A stretch of 64,000 nucleotides of DNA from B69-G16 sp964501905 (GTDB taxonomy: Archaea > Thermoproteota > Thermoprotei > Thermofilales > B69-G16): assembly GCA_964501905.1 (NCBI GenBank), contig CAZCTW010000002.1:202555-266554 (forward strand). Reading direction: 5' to 3'. Below the pieces are notes generated by a model. It saw only the letters and a list, made by a program, of their open reading frames with translations, did not search any database and was not told where the DNA came from. The position numbers and the translations under genes are program-made. Shown piece by piece: positions 53,230-62,832 of the stretch (the stretch's first letter is position 1; each line of letters begins with the position of its first letter).

Positions 53230-55018
53230 CTCCCTCCTCTAGGCTTATCCCATATTTCTCGGCAATTTCCCTTAACTTAGATATTACACGTTCATGAAGC
53301 TCCTTCACGGCCTCTATACCCCTCTCGTCTTCTTTTACTCTCATCATTTCAAACACTTCAGGTAATGCAGCTATCTCTTCTATAGAAACGTTGCCACGTA
53401 TTAATTTGTAAGCATGGTCGAAAAAGTCCATCATCATCTTAAGCATTAAGTACTGTTTCTCTGGTGGACAAAATACATCTTCTCCTGCGAGAGCGACTTG
53501 TCTCAGAAAACCCTCTTTTAGAATTTCAGAGGCCAACAGAATAAGCCTCTGATCGTCCGGAAGTGCTCCTTCGCCGACTATCGAAGCTATGGCTTCGATC
53601 TCACTAGCTACAGCGAGTAGCCGTAGTGCTTTCCTCCTATACTCCGGGTAATCAGGAGCTACGTATTTGATCCACCACCTCTCCACTATATCTGCGTATT
53701 GACTAAAGCTTCTGAGCCAATTTATCGCCGGAAAATGCCTACGATAAGCTAGATCCGTGTCTAAAGCCCACATTGTACCAACGAACCTTAACGTGTGCGT
53801 CGTGACGGGCTCTGTAAAATCTCCGCCTGGCGGAGATACTGCACCTAACGCAGTAACAGAGCCTTGGCGTTCAGGTCTTCCAAGGCAGAGAACTCGGCCA
53901 GCTCTTTCATAGAACTCGGCGAGTCTATCTGGCAGATATGCAGGAAAACCTCTCTCCGATGGTATCTCGCCGAGCCGGCCTGAAATCTCTCTTATAGCCT
54001 CCGCCCATCGCGAAGTAGAGTCAGCTATTAGAGTAACATCATAGCCCATATCTCGGTAATATTCGGCTAGTGTAATGCCCATATAGATACTGGCTTCTCG
54101 CGCGGAGACTGGCATGTTTGAAGTATTAGCTATGACTATACTCCTCTCCATTATTGGATATCCCGTCTTAGGGTCTTTCAGTGCCGGAAATTCTTTAAGT
54201 AATTCGGCTATTTCGTTGCCTCTCTCTCCACATCCAATATATATCACGATGTCAGTTTTACTATGCATTGAAATCTTATGAAGAGTTACTGTCTTACCAG
54301 TGCCAAAGCCTCCAGGAATACAGGCAGCACCGCCTTTCGCCACCGGGAAAAAGGTATCTATCACTCGCTGCCCTGTTATGAGAGGGACTTCGCTGGTAAG
54401 CCTCTCTTTATAAGGTCTAGGAATCCTCACTGGCCATTCTTGAGCTAGTTTTAACTCTCTTTTTTCTCCTTCTGGAGTTCTTACTACTGCTATAACATCA
54501 TCAACTGTAAAATCTCCTTCATAAATTTCCTCAAGAATTCCTCTAACGCCCGGAGGCACCATGACTTTATGCTCGATCAAACGCGTTTCTCGAACCGTAC
54601 CGAGGACATCACCTTCTTCTACTTTTCCACCTGCTTTAACTTTAGGTTCAAAATTCCACTTCTTATCTCTGGATAAGGCATTAACTCTTGCTCCTCTCCG
54701 AATAAAAGGTCCTGTGATCTTAAGCACTTCATCTAAAGGTCTTTGAATACCGTCATATATATTACCCATGAGCCCGGGCCCCAGCTCGGCCATGAGAAGC
54801 TTTCCAGTAGTATATACAGGCTCTCCCGGTTTTAAACCGCTCGTCGACTCGTAAACCTGCACCGTGAAGTAGTCACCTGAAACCCTAACTACTTCACCCA
54901 CTAAACCTTCTTCTCCTACGTAAACTACTTCTCCTATTCTGACCTCGCCTGATCCTTTAGCGATAACTACAGGACCGCCAATAGACTTAATTTCGGAAAT
55001 TAAACTAACAGCGTGCAA
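53216..55018 (-). CDS. atpA: A-type ATP synthase catalytic subunit A
   Basis: Catalytic subunit of 600 residues, with the non-homologous region after residue 110 that defines the A/V type. P-loop GGFGTGKT (usual GPFGSGKT), GCGERGNE, and the SRWAEAIREISGRLGEIPSERGFPAYL catalytic region. No intein. TTG start at 55018 with GGTGA upstream. It is the first gene of the A-B-D run; atpC is divergent to it. Confidence 0.95.
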   Translation of the reverse strand: MHAVSLISEIKSIGGPVVIAKGSGEVRIGEVVYVGEEGLVGEVVRVSGDYFTVQVYESTSGLKPGEPVYTTGKLLMAELGPGLMGNIYDGIQRPLDEVLKITGPFIRRGARVNALSRDKKWNFEPKVKAGGKVEEGDVLGTVRETRLIEHKVMVPPGVRGILEEIYEGDFTVDDVIAVVRTPEGEKRELKLAQEWPVRIPRPYKERLTSEVPLITGQRVIDTFFPVAKGGAACIPGGFGTGKTVTLHKISMHSKTDIVIYIGCGERGNEIAELLKEFPALKDPKTGYPIMERSIVIANTSNMPVSAREASIYMGITLAEYYRDMGYDVTLIADSTSRWAEAIREISGRLGEIPSERGFPAYLPDRLAEFYERAGRVLCLGRPERQGSVTALGAVSPPGGDFTEPVTTHTLRFVGTMWALDTDLAYRRHFPAINWLRSFSQYADIVERWWIKYVAPDYPEYRRKALRLLAVASEIEAIASIVGEGALPDDQRLILLASEILKEGFLRQVALAGEDVFCPPEKQYLMLKMMMDFFDHAYKLIRGNVSIEEIAALPEVFEMMRVKEDERGIEAVKELHERVISKLREIAEKYGISLEEGVEIE

Positions 55019-55159
55019 TCTTCACCGCCCCAGCTATATGGTGTTTCGAAAATAATAAATATTGCGATAAATCCCTCTAGAAGGGGTTTAAAGACTTTGC
55101 GATTGAGAATGGATATAGCAAAATATTATCGCGAAACTAAAGGTATATGGGGTGCTTGA

Positions 55160-56098
55160 ATGGAAACTTATCTTATTGTAAGACTTCACGGCTTAATTCA
55201 ACATTTACTCAGCAGAGAAGACTATGAACGGCTTTTAAAGGGGAGACCTTTTAGAGAGCTCCCAGAATATTCACATATAGAAAACGAGAATTCCCTAGAG
55301 GAAGTATTAGCTAAGGTAGACGATGTACTTATAAAGAGGTTAAATTTCCTAATGGGTTTACAGAGTAGGTATTCATCGTTTATTACAGCTTTTGGCGATA
55401 GGTTAGAACTCGAGAACATTAAGGTGAAGCTTAGACAGCTATACGGCCGGCGTAGTGAAGCTGGGATATATACTCAGTACGTCCACTTCACCCCCCTAGA
55501 TAAGCTCATGGAAGTAGATAGCGAGGAAGAGCTCTGGACCTCGCTTCAGAATACTCCTTACCATACAGCTGCTTCGACGGAGGAAATATTAAAAGAGAGC
55601 CTCGAGTTCAAAGAAGCCTATCTTGATTCCTGCTATTACACGTATATCAAATCCGTTCTCCCCAAAAACGAGAGAAAGAGACTTGGCAGACTCCTAGACC
55701 TTGAGGGACTCATCGTCTCTGCGTATTGGATGCTGGTGTTCAATAAGGATAGGACAAGGGAGCTCATTGAAGAAAAATTGCGCGGCTTTAAACCCAACTT
55801 CATTAAAGTTGAGGAGCTTAATCCAAGAAATATATGTAGCCTTTTAAAGTTTAATTGGAGCTTTGCGGAAAACCTCGTCAAGCGAGGAGAAATTTCTAAG
55901 CTAATGAAAAAACTAAGAAGCATACACTTAAGGCTTGTAAGAGAGGAGGCCAAAAGAGCCTGTTTATCATCGCTCTTTCTCTATTACTACCTTCTCCTAA
56001 TCAAATGTGAGAGAGACAACCTTCATAGAATAGTCTTAGGCAGAGCTATGGGGTTAAAGAGGGAAAAAATCAGACAAACACTTCTCTTTCAACTTTAG
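55160..56098 (+). CDS. atpC: A-type ATP synthase subunit C, inverted
   Basis: Stalk-to-membrane connecting subunit (V-type d-like), 312 residues. It begins METYLIVRLHGLIQHLL, with FLMGLQSRYSSFITAFGD and the C-terminal YYYLLLIKCERDNLHRIVLGRAMGLKREKIRQ pattern of the family. On the + strand between atpA and atpK, both on the minus strand, so it alone is inverted. Its stop overlaps the atpK stop by four bases. Confidence 0.85.
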   Translation: METYLIVRLHGLIQHLLSREDYERLLKGRPFRELPEYSHIENENSLEEVLAKVDDVLIKRLNFLMGLQSRYSSFITAFGDRLELENIKVKLRQLYGRRSEAGIYTQYVHFTPLDKLMEVDSEEELWTSLQNTPYHTAASTEEILKESLEFKEAYLDSCYYTYIKSVLPKNERKRLGRLLDLEGLIVSAYWMLVFNKDRTRELIEEKLRGFKPNFIKVEELNPRNICSLLKFNWSFAENLVKRGEISKLMKKLRSIHLRLVREEAKRACLSSLFLYYYLLLIKCERDNLHRIVLGRAMGLKREKIRQTLLFQL

Positions 56099-56454
56099 AT
56101 TTTTCCAAGCAGCAGTATAGCTACGAGGAGACCGTAAATCGCTATACCTTCGGCTAGACCGCCGAGAATTAGCAGGTATGAAGATAGCTCGGGGCGCTCC
56201 GCAGAGGCGGCGAAGCCCGCGGATGCCACGATTCTGAGAGCCATAGCCGACGCTATCGTAGAACTAGCTACTGCTATAGCTGCCGAGAGAGCGACAAGAC
56301 CCCTCTCAAGACTGGCGGACGGGGTAACTTCCTCAGGGGCATTCTCGGTCCCGCTACCCTCGGCGTAGGCCACGACTGCTAGTGCGACTGTAGCTATTAG
56401 AATGCTCGAAATCAATAGCACGAATGCTAGGTGTTTTCTCTGCAAGCGCCACAC
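56095..56454 (-). CDS. atpK: A-type ATP synthase proteolipid (K / c) subunit
   Basis: 119 residues: a signal-like N-terminal segment, an acidic linker and two membrane helices. The second helix carries the ion-binding Glu in GGLAEGIAIYGLLVAILL. It forms the c-ring of the Ao motor. Ion type (H+ or Na+) cannot be decided safely from this. Confidence 0.9.
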   Translation of the reverse strand: MWRLQRKHLAFVLLISSILIATVALAVVAYAEGSGTENAPEEVTPSASLERGLVALSAAIAVASSTIASAMALRIVASAGFAASAERPELSSYLLILGGLAEGIAIYGLLVAILLLGKI

Positions 56455-56581
56455 CAGTATTCTCTAGTAACGAATATCTAATAAACATTTCGGGAAATCT
56501 CCTTTAACTGGAAAACTTGTATACGCTATTTGTTTGCTAGGAGTATGTATCAATTAGAAGGTTTCGTGAAATGAAATAAAT

Positions 56582-59383
56582 TTAGGAAGTTTTTGTAGAA
56601 GCTGGAACTGTGATAGGTTCGAATAATATTCCCTCGCCTTTGAAGAACTTTGTTGAAAACTCGTAGTAGGTCAACCTTAACGCTTGTATGCCGACAGCGA
56701 ATCCTTCGATCATTAAGACGAGTACGTTTGAGAAAAGTATGCTTGGAGCATATCCTAGGAAGCCGGCCAGAGCTTCGGCTAAGATACCGAATGCTTCGTG
56801 CGCGAGCGCAAAGGCGGCTAGTCTTATGTAGGATAGGGAGTTAGCGGGGTACTCGATGATTAGCTCTAAGATCTCGATGACGCCGTGTATCATGTATTCG
56901 GAGTGTTTAGTCATGACTCCTTTTGAGATGAAAGCTAGGGGGATTAAAGCCATCATGCCTATAACGACTGCCGTGACGGGGAGGAGACTACTGCTTACGG
57001 CTACTCCGAGGTTAAAGCCTGAGATTATAATGTTATAGGCTATGTATGCCCCGCTAATGTAGAAGATTAATCCTGCAACTCCTCTGGCGCCGAAGATTGC
57101 TTCAAAACGTTCTCCCATCCTGAGGCAGTTTACTATGTTTAAGATCATAGAGAGTATGAGTTGTAGAGCTCCGAATAGGAGAGCCATGCCTATGATTTCG
57201 CCTAGGTTATGTAGGGGGCTTAGCAGTATAGGTTCCCATATCTCTACGAGGAATGATACTCCATATAGGGCTCCGAAGATAATTGCGGAGACTCCGCAGA
57301 GTAGCGAAAGCGTTGAAAGCGCTTTTATCCCTGCTTTAGACATGCCTAAGAAACCTTCCTTTGCTCTGCGGATCAAAATGCCGAAGAGCGCTATGATAGC
57401 TCCTAGACCGATATCTCCGAACATCATTCCGTACATGATCGTGAATAACGCTGTGAAGATGAGGGTTGGGTCTATTTCCCAGTAGCTGGGCACGCCCCGC
57501 ATGAGCGTTATTTTCGCTATCTGGCCTCGGAATCCCTTGAGCTGGATAAGCCGGGGCACCGGCTCTCCTTGTAAGGCTTTTCTCGTACGCATGTAAAGCA
57601 CTCTTGGTACCGTACTCTCAAGTAATTCTTTGAAGTTCTCGACATGCTTTGAGGGTATCCAACCTTCAGCGACAGAGACTCGGACTCGGCGTACTACGTC
57701 AAAGTCTTTGACCCGGTTATGGGCTTTTAGTAAAAGCTCGGCTAAAGGCTCGTAGGGTAGAACCCTGCTAACGAGTTTTATGTACTCCTTTAGGCCTTTT
57801 ATAGCGGCATCATAGTCGAAGGTTATTTTTCCGGAGCTTGCCTCCTCCTTTATAGCTTTTTCAACGTCTGAAGATAGACTATTTAGTAGCGCCAGCGCCT
57901 TACCACCTTCCTCTGCTATTTTCTTAAGTTCCTCGACGTCTAACTTCTCAAGGGATTCTTTGCCTAAGCTGTCTACTCCTCTTTTTAAATCCTCGAGCTT
58001 CTCTAATACTTCTGAAGCATCTTCGAGTTTTAGCATTTTAAACGCCTTATTGTAATCTTTTAGGTATTTCCTCACGTGTTCTATTATTTCTCTTGCTAAG
58101 TGTGTTCTCCTCATTTCATCAATGAGGACCTTAAGCTCCTCGCTCGGCCGGAATTCTTTAAGCTTATCGTATTCCTTAAACAACTCTTTTAAAGTGCCAA
58201 CTAACTTTTCAGCGTATTCTGGAGGCAAGTCCTTGAAGATCGCGAGTCTTCCGAGTTGCGTTTGAACCTCGCTAAGAGTTTTGACGAAGGATTCGTAGGG
58301 AAGGATATCCCCAACTACTTCTATATACTTACTCAGTGCCTCGAGGAATTTTTTATGATTGATAGATATTTTTCCTGTATCGAAGACTTCTATTTTCAAT
58401 TTCTCTATATCTGTTGAGAGAGAATTTAGGAGGGAGAGAGCTTCGTCTGCTTTCTCTCTTAGACGGCTTAGCTTCTCAACGGAGGGTTCCTCTATTTTCT
58501 GCTCGCCCTCTTTTAGCTCAGTTATTTTATTTGATATAGCGGGTATTTCCTTTATGCCAAGTATTCTGGAAATTCCTTCGTAGTCCCCTAGGATATCTCG
58601 AACTTGAGCTATTATTTCTCTTGCTAAGTGTGTTCTCCTCATTTCATCAATGAGGACCTTAAGCTCCTCGCTTGGGCTTGCTTCTTTTAGTTTGTTGTAT
58701 TCTTCGATTATTTTTTCTAGAGAGTTTATCGATTTTTTCGGTAATCCTATTTCCTTTAGAATGCTCAAGTCTTCATTTTTAAGAACTGCTTCGGCAATTT
58801 TTAAAGAAACTATATCGGCGAGCAGGCCCTCCGCCTTCTCAAGGCTCTCCCTAAGCTCCCGAAAACTCCTACAGAGAGCCTCGAGTTTTTCAGGTTCCAG
58901 AATAAGCATTCTCAGGATAAACTTGAGGGTTTGCGGGCTTACGTGCTTGAAACCGGATTTCGCGAGAATGTCCTGTAATGCTTTTTCAAACCTGGTAATT
59001 ATCTCGCTTGGGCTTGCTTCTTTTAGTTTGTTGTATTCTTCGATTATTTTTTCTAGANNNNNNNNNNNNNNNNNNNNNNNNNNNNNNNNNNNNNNNNNNN
59101 NNNNNNNNNNNNNNNNNNNNNNNNNNNNNNNNNNNNNNNNNNNNNNNNNNNNNNNNNCGAGCAGGCCCTCCGCCTTCTCAAGGCTCTCCCTAAGCTCCCG
59201 AAAACTCCTACAAAGACCCTCAAGCTCTTCTAAGTGCTCATCGGCTAGGGCGGGTACTGGGAGGGAAACTTCTGAGATTTGAGGGTTTAAATGCACAAGG
59301 CCGAGTTTCATAAAAACTTTTAATAATCTTTCCTCGTACTCGGCGGGGACTATAACCACGAATTTTACCATTTCCTCCGGCAT
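56582..59383 (-). CDS. atpI: A-type ATP synthase subunit I (a), enlarged by repeats
   Basis: Stator/ion channel subunit. About 933 residues from ATG 59383 (GAGGAGG upstream), where about 650 is usual. The C-terminal part from residue 630 has the expected helices, with MFGDIGLG and YIRLAAFALAHEAFG. The N-terminal cytosolic arm contains two in-frame tandem duplications, of 112 and 176 residues (336 and 528 bp). Removing one copy of each gives about 645 residues. A 100-N gap lies in the first copy of the 112-residue repeat. Confidence 0.88.
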   Translation of the reverse strand: MPEEMVKFVVIVPAEYEERLLKVFMKLGLVHLNPQISEVSLPVPALADEHLEELEGLCRSFRELRESLEKAEGLLXXXXXXXXXXXXXXXXXXXXXXXXXXXXXXXXXXLEKIIEEYNKLKEASPSEIITRFEKALQDILAKSGFKHVSPQTLKFILRMLILEPEKLEALCRSFRELRESLEKAEGLLADIVSLKIAEAVLKNEDLSILKEIGLPKKSINSLEKIIEEYNKLKEASPSEELKVLIDEMRRTHLAREIIAQVRDILGDYEGISRILGIKEIPAISNKITELKEGEQKIEEPSVEKLSRLREKADEALSLLNSLSTDIEKLKIEVFDTGKISINHKKFLEALSKYIEVVGDILPYESFVKTLSEVQTQLGRLAIFKDLPPEYAEKLVGTLKELFKEYDKLKEFRPSEELKVLIDEMRRTHLAREIIEHVRKYLKDYNKAFKMLKLEDASEVLEKLEDLKRGVDSLGKESLEKLDVEELKKIAEEGGKALALLNSLSSDVEKAIKEEASSGKITFDYDAAIKGLKEYIKLVSRVLPYEPLAELLLKAHNRVKDFDVVRRVRVSVAEGWIPSKHVENFKELLESTVPRVLYMRTRKALQGEPVPRLIQLKGFRGQIAKITLMRGVPSYWEIDPTLIFTALFTIMYGMMFGDIGLGAIIALFGILIRRAKEGFLGMSKAGIKALSTLSLLCGVSAIIFGALYGVSFLVEIWEPILLSPLHNLGEIIGMALLFGALQLILSMILNIVNCLRMGERFEAIFGARGVAGLIFYISGAYIAYNIIISGFNLGVAVSSSLLPVTAVVIGMMALIPLAFISKGVMTKHSEYMIHGVIEILELIIEYPANSLSYIRLAAFALAHEAFGILAEALAGFLGYAPSILFSNVLVLMIEGFAVGIQALRLTYYEFSTKFFKGEGILFEPITVPASTKTS
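58081..58672 (-). repeat. 528-bp internal repeat pair in atpI
   Basis: 58081-58144 and 58609-58672 are identical over 64 bases, 528 bases apart (176 codons). The encoded ELKVLIDEMRRTHLAREII motif occurs twice, followed by diverged homologous coiled-coil segments. Between these points the two copies align only at the protein level. Confidence 0.85.
58667..59212 (-). repeat. 336-bp internal repeat pair in atpI
   Basis: 58667-58721 equals 59003-59057 (55 bases), and 58819-58873 equals 59158-59212 (55 bases). Between the two halves of the second copy is the N gap where the first copy has 97 bases. Unit 336 bases, 112 codons. The N-terminal lobe is repeated (KLGLVHLNPQ and KSGFKHVSPQ). Confidence 0.85.
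59058..59157. other. Assembly gap of 100 N
   Basis: Exactly 100 N, a usual placeholder for a gap of unknown size. It sits in the recently duplicated 336-bp unit, where short reads collapse. The sister copy has 97 bases here, so one extra or missing repeat unit is possible. Confidence 0.95.
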
Positions 59384-59415
59384 TATATCGACCTCCTCAG
59401 TCAATCATGCATGCA

Positions 59416-60069
59416 TTATTGCTTGGGGGAGTGCGCTGCCGTTAAGTTTGACAGTATTTCGGGTAGAACTTCCTCCTCTACTCTTTTAATCCTGGCTTCT
59501 AAGGTATTATTATAGTACTCCCTACTGTCGGCGCTCATCGCAAGCACTCCTCCTTTACACCTAAAAAGCTCCTCGGCGACTCTTACCTTCACTTTCTTGC
59601 CCTTCTTTGAAACCTCGTCAACGATATCGTCGATAAGTTTCTGGAGAATCTGTTTATCGCGTTCATTACAACAGTATAGGATTATATCTTCGGAGTATAA
59701 CTTTAAGATAGCTTCTACGCTTAATTTTTTGAGAGCTTCGACGTATAGAGGGCCTCCCTTTTCGACGACTGCGTAAGCTCTCTCTATGGCGTCGTTGAGC
59801 ACACTCTGGATTATCTTGCTCTTCTCTACTGTAAATTGTCTCCTGATTTCTAATTTCATTACTGCATATTCTTTGTAAAGCTTTTTGCGTATTCTCGTCC
59901 TCAGCTTTTCCATTTTTTCGCTTTTAAGAGCTTCCGCTTTTTTCTCGGCCTCCCTTATTATCTGACTTGCCCTTAGCTTAGCATCTTCAATTATTTTTTT
60001 GGCTTCTTCTCTAGCCTTCTCCCATAGCTCGTCGGCTAAGGCAAGTATTAACCCGGCGTCACTGCTCAT
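59416..60069 (-). CDS. atpE: A-type ATP synthase subunit E
   Basis: Peripheral stalk subunit, about 217 residues. Long N-terminal helix (ELWEKAREEAKKIIEDAKLRA), then an alpha/beta C-terminal head. It pairs with subunit H to form the stator. ATG 60069 inside the end of the H gene (60059), with GGTGAT upstream. Confidence 0.9.
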   Translation of the reverse strand: MSSDAGLILALADELWEKAREEAKKIIEDAKLRASQIIREAEKKAEALKSEKMEKLRTRIRKKLYKEYAVMKLEIRRQFTVEKSKIIQSVLNDAIERAYAVVEKGGPLYVEALKKLSVEAILKLYSEDIILYCCNERDKQILQKLIDDIVDEVSKKGKKVKVRVAEELFRCKGGVLAMSADSREYYNNTLEARIKRVEEEVLPEILSNLTAAHSPKQ

Positions 60070-60400
60070 ATTCATCACCGTAACCTAGTATTGCTTTTGC
60101 AAGTCTATCTATTAGTTCTTGTCTATTCACGTTGATTATTTTTCGTAGAGTCCCTATCTCCTCCTCGAGCTTGGCTCTCAGATTCTCTACGTCCTCTTCC
60201 AATTTTTTCCTTTCAGCTTCTTCAATCTCCTTCTCGTTAAACTCTATCGACGATTTAATTATCTCATCGGCTCTTACCTTAGCTTCGGCAATTATTTTTT
60301 CTGCCTCTTTCCTAGCTTCCTCCACCACTTTATCCGCTCTAACCTCGGCCTCCTTGAGAAACTTGAGGACTATATCCGTGCTACTCACTGCTTGAGCCAT
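60059..60400 (-). CDS. atpH: A-type ATP synthase subunit H (G-like)
   Basis: 113-residue coiled-coil peripheral stalk subunit: EARKEAEKIIAEAKVRADEII and EEDVENLRAKLEEEIGTLRK. It heterodimerises with subunit E. Overlaps atpE by 11 bases and the F-like gene by 20. Confidence 0.85.
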   Translation of the reverse strand: MAQAVSSTDIVLKFLKEAEVRADKVVEEARKEAEKIIAEAKVRADEIIKSSIEFNEKEIEEAERKKLEEDVENLRAKLEEEIGTLRKIINVNRQELIDRLAKAILGYGDEYEQ

Positions 60401-60716
60401 AAGTACCCACCTTTAACTTAACGCCTACAGCAGTTGATAAATACTCATACATGTCTTTGAGCCTTGCGGACCTTCTCTCACCGACGTTGGGGACGATAAT
60501 AAGGAGGGGCGGGTACCGGAGCCCCTGAAAATACCTTTTTAACTTAGTTTCGATAGATTTGTAAAGATCCTCTTCAATAATTAATGCTTTATACTCTGCA
60601 ATATTGTCATGTATTTTTTCCCACAATTGTTCCCCCGTTCCGTTAGTAACTATAGCATTAATCCCCAACGCCTTCAGAGATTCCAGGTATCTGCTCCTAG
60701 TAATAGCTACAATCAT
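60381..60716 (-). CDS. Second subunit-F-like protein
   Basis: About 111 residues beginning MIVAITRSRYLESLKALG, with ALIIEEDLYKSIETKLKRY, PPLLIIVPNVGERRSARL and a C-terminal amphipathic segment. This is the ATP-synt_F Rossmann-like pattern of the rotor subunit F. The ATG at 60716 follows GAGGAGG. With the 61.1 kb gene it makes two F-like proteins in one operon; one may be the stalk F and the other an inhibitor or assembly version. Confidence 0.72.
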   Translation of the reverse strand: MIVAITRSRYLESLKALGINAIVTNGTGEQLWEKIHDNIAEYKALIIEEDLYKSIETKLKRYFQGLRYPPLLIIVPNVGERRSARLKDMYEYLSTAVGVKLKVGTYGSSSE

Positions 60717-60818
60717 GTAATAATCGCCTCCTCGCATCCTTAAGGAAAGCCTTCCTTATATCATTGACGCGTTCTTTGTGCAGGAATAGGCCTACCCCAT
60801 TGGAATAGAGGGGAACTT

Positions 60819-61130
60819 TCAAAATATAGAATTTTCATTAGGATTCATAGCCATCTTTCTAGTAACGTTGTTGATGTAGGTCATGAACCGCGGTCTATAG
60901 GGAATCTCTAAGATTATGGGAAGCGGATTTTTTAGCCTGAAATTGCTTATCTTATCCCTTATCTCCTGAGAAAAAATTTCACTTAGGAGAATAAGCCCTA
61001 CATCTTCCCGCTTAGCGACCTCTTGAAGTACCTCGTACATCTCTACACTATCTTTGACAATTATGCCTACAGCGCCTAGCGAAGCTAGACTCTCTACCGT
61101 CTCCCTATCTCCCACTACTACGACTTTCAT
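60819..61130 (-). CDS. atpF: A-type ATP synthase subunit F
   Basis: 103 residues: MKVVVVGDRETVESLASLG, VGLILLSEIFSQEIRDKI, then PLPIILEIPYRPRF, the subunit F pattern (small Rossmann-like fold). It is the promoter-proximal gene of the ATPase operon on the minus strand; 100 bases to the next. C-terminal tail after residue 90 is atypical (NPNENSIF). Confidence 0.8.
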   Translation of the reverse strand: MKVVVVGDRETVESLASLGAVGIIVKDSVEMYEVLQEVAKREDVGLILLSEIFSQEIRDKISNFRLKNPLPIILEIPYRPRFMTYINNVTRKMAMNPNENSIF

Positions 61131-61307
61131 AAACCAACCCTAATAATCCGCAACGGCTATTAAAAACCTAATATTGCTACGGTAAGCACTAAAACCGCGG
61201 TCAGCTGGATACGGCTATCGAAAGAAGAAGATTTCAATAAAAATAATACCGTATTAAAATAAATCATTTAATGAGGTAAAAAACGGGAGATTTTACGGTA
61301 AACACCT

Positions 61308-62817
61308 TTATATTGAAGCAAAAATTAAATTGAAAAATTGTTTGAGAGTTTTGTTTACTAGACTTACTATTGGAGTCGGATAGATCCCTGATATCACTAG
61401 GAAGAAGGCTAAGATTACTGCTAAGGCTAGTGCCGTGAGTGGTTCTTTCTTGATATCTTTTAATTTTTCCGAAGGTTCCCCGTAGAAAACTTTCTTAAAG
61501 GTCCAAAGACCGTAGCCGGCGGTGAGAACTGACATTATAACCGCGATTGAAGTTATGGCTACCCTAAAGACGTCGAAGCCGCTCTGGATGGCCGCGTACA
61601 TCGAACCGACGAATATGAATATTTCGCTCCAAAATCCGAGTAGAGGAGGCACTCCAGCTAAGCTTAAGAAGCTCACTAAGGTTACTACAGCTGTAATGGG
61701 CATCAACCCTGCTAGCCCTTTTAAATCGGATATACGCCTGGTCTTAAGCTCGTGCATGAATACTCCTGCGATCATAAAGAGGACGGCTTTGGCTAATCCA
61801 TGGCTAATGTATAAAAGTACGGCGCCCATAACGCCGATGATTGAAACTGAGGCAACTCCGAATAACATATAGCCCATTTGGCTTATACTTGAATATGCCA
61901 GAAGCCTCTTTAAGTCGTCTTGGGCAAGAGCCATTAATCCGCCGTAAACCATTGTTATTAATGCTAAACACGTTAAGCCGATCATAAAAGGCCATAGTTC
62001 TACAAGCTTTGGAAAAGCCTCATAGATTATTCTTATCGAAGCATACCCGCCTATACCGATCATGGCCGGTGAAAGTAGCGCGCTGATTGGAGTTGGAGCT
62101 TCTGCGTGAGCGTCCGGTAGCCAGCTGTGCAGCGGGAATATAGCCATTTTGATAAAGAATCCGATTAGCATCGCTATTGCCGTGGGAACGATGACGTCAT
62201 AGCGTAGTTTTGTAGTTAAGGCGCCCATTTCTATAATGTTANNNNNNNNNNGTTAAAGAGTATGCTGAGGCTATTCCTGCTAAAAGCGAAAGGGCTCCGA
62301 TTTCTGTGAACATGAAGTATTTAAAGGCTATGAGCTCTTTCCTTCCCGTCCCCCATATGCCTATTAAAGCCCATGATGGGAGAAGCATGAATTCGAAGAA
62401 GATGAAGAATGCGGCCATGTTTACGGCTAGTACAGCTCCTATCATTCCGGCGGCGTATAGTAGGTATAGGCAGTAGTAGAGTTCGAGTTTCTCCTTTCCC
62501 TTCATGTAGTATACCGAGTATATCGATATGATTGTCGATAGGAAAGCTATGGTTAAGGCTATTGGGGCGCTTAATCCGTCTGCGAGTAGGACGAATTTGC
62601 CTAGGTGTGGAGCCCAATCGTATGATGCTACTAGTTCGCCATTCCAGAATTGTAGATTTAGGTTAACGTAAAGTAGTAGTATTGTTGAGTATAGCAGGGG
62701 TATTAGGCATAGCCACCCGGTTTTTTCCTTAAGCTTCTTGCCAGTTAACAGGGCTATTATAGAGAATAGTAGTGGCGCACTTATTGCCTGAATTAACAAC
62801 CCACCTACGTCGTTCAT
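61308..62817 (-). CDS. NuoM-like antiporter subunit (gap inside)
   Basis: Complex I/F420H2-dehydrogenase-type membrane subunit. The N-terminal 192 residues end at the 10-N gap; the remaining 310 continue after it. The conserved Glu in FFEFMLLPSWALIGIWG and Lys/His pattern IKMAIFPLHSWLPDAHAEAPTP are NuoM hallmarks. The two parts are one base out of frame across the gap, which must be a gap-size error. About 500 residues in all. Follows the NuoL-like gene. Confidence 0.85.
62242..62251. other. Assembly gap of 10 N
   Basis: Ten N, inside the NuoM-like gene after SAYSL and before NIIEMGALTTK. The reading frame shifts by one across it, so the true gap length differs by one or two bases from ten, or more. 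Confidence 0.95.
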
Positions 62818-62832
62818 ACGCGTTACCTCTGT

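Noticed and set aside
58081..59212. Repeats near 58-59 kb as a CRISPR or mobile element
   Set aside because: The repeats are in frame inside atpI, are 336 and 528 bp apart, and code for matching protein segments.
61308..62228. Separate short gene starting at the Met at 62228
   Set aside because: Coding sequence continues upstream to the N gap; it is the second half of the NuoM-like gene.
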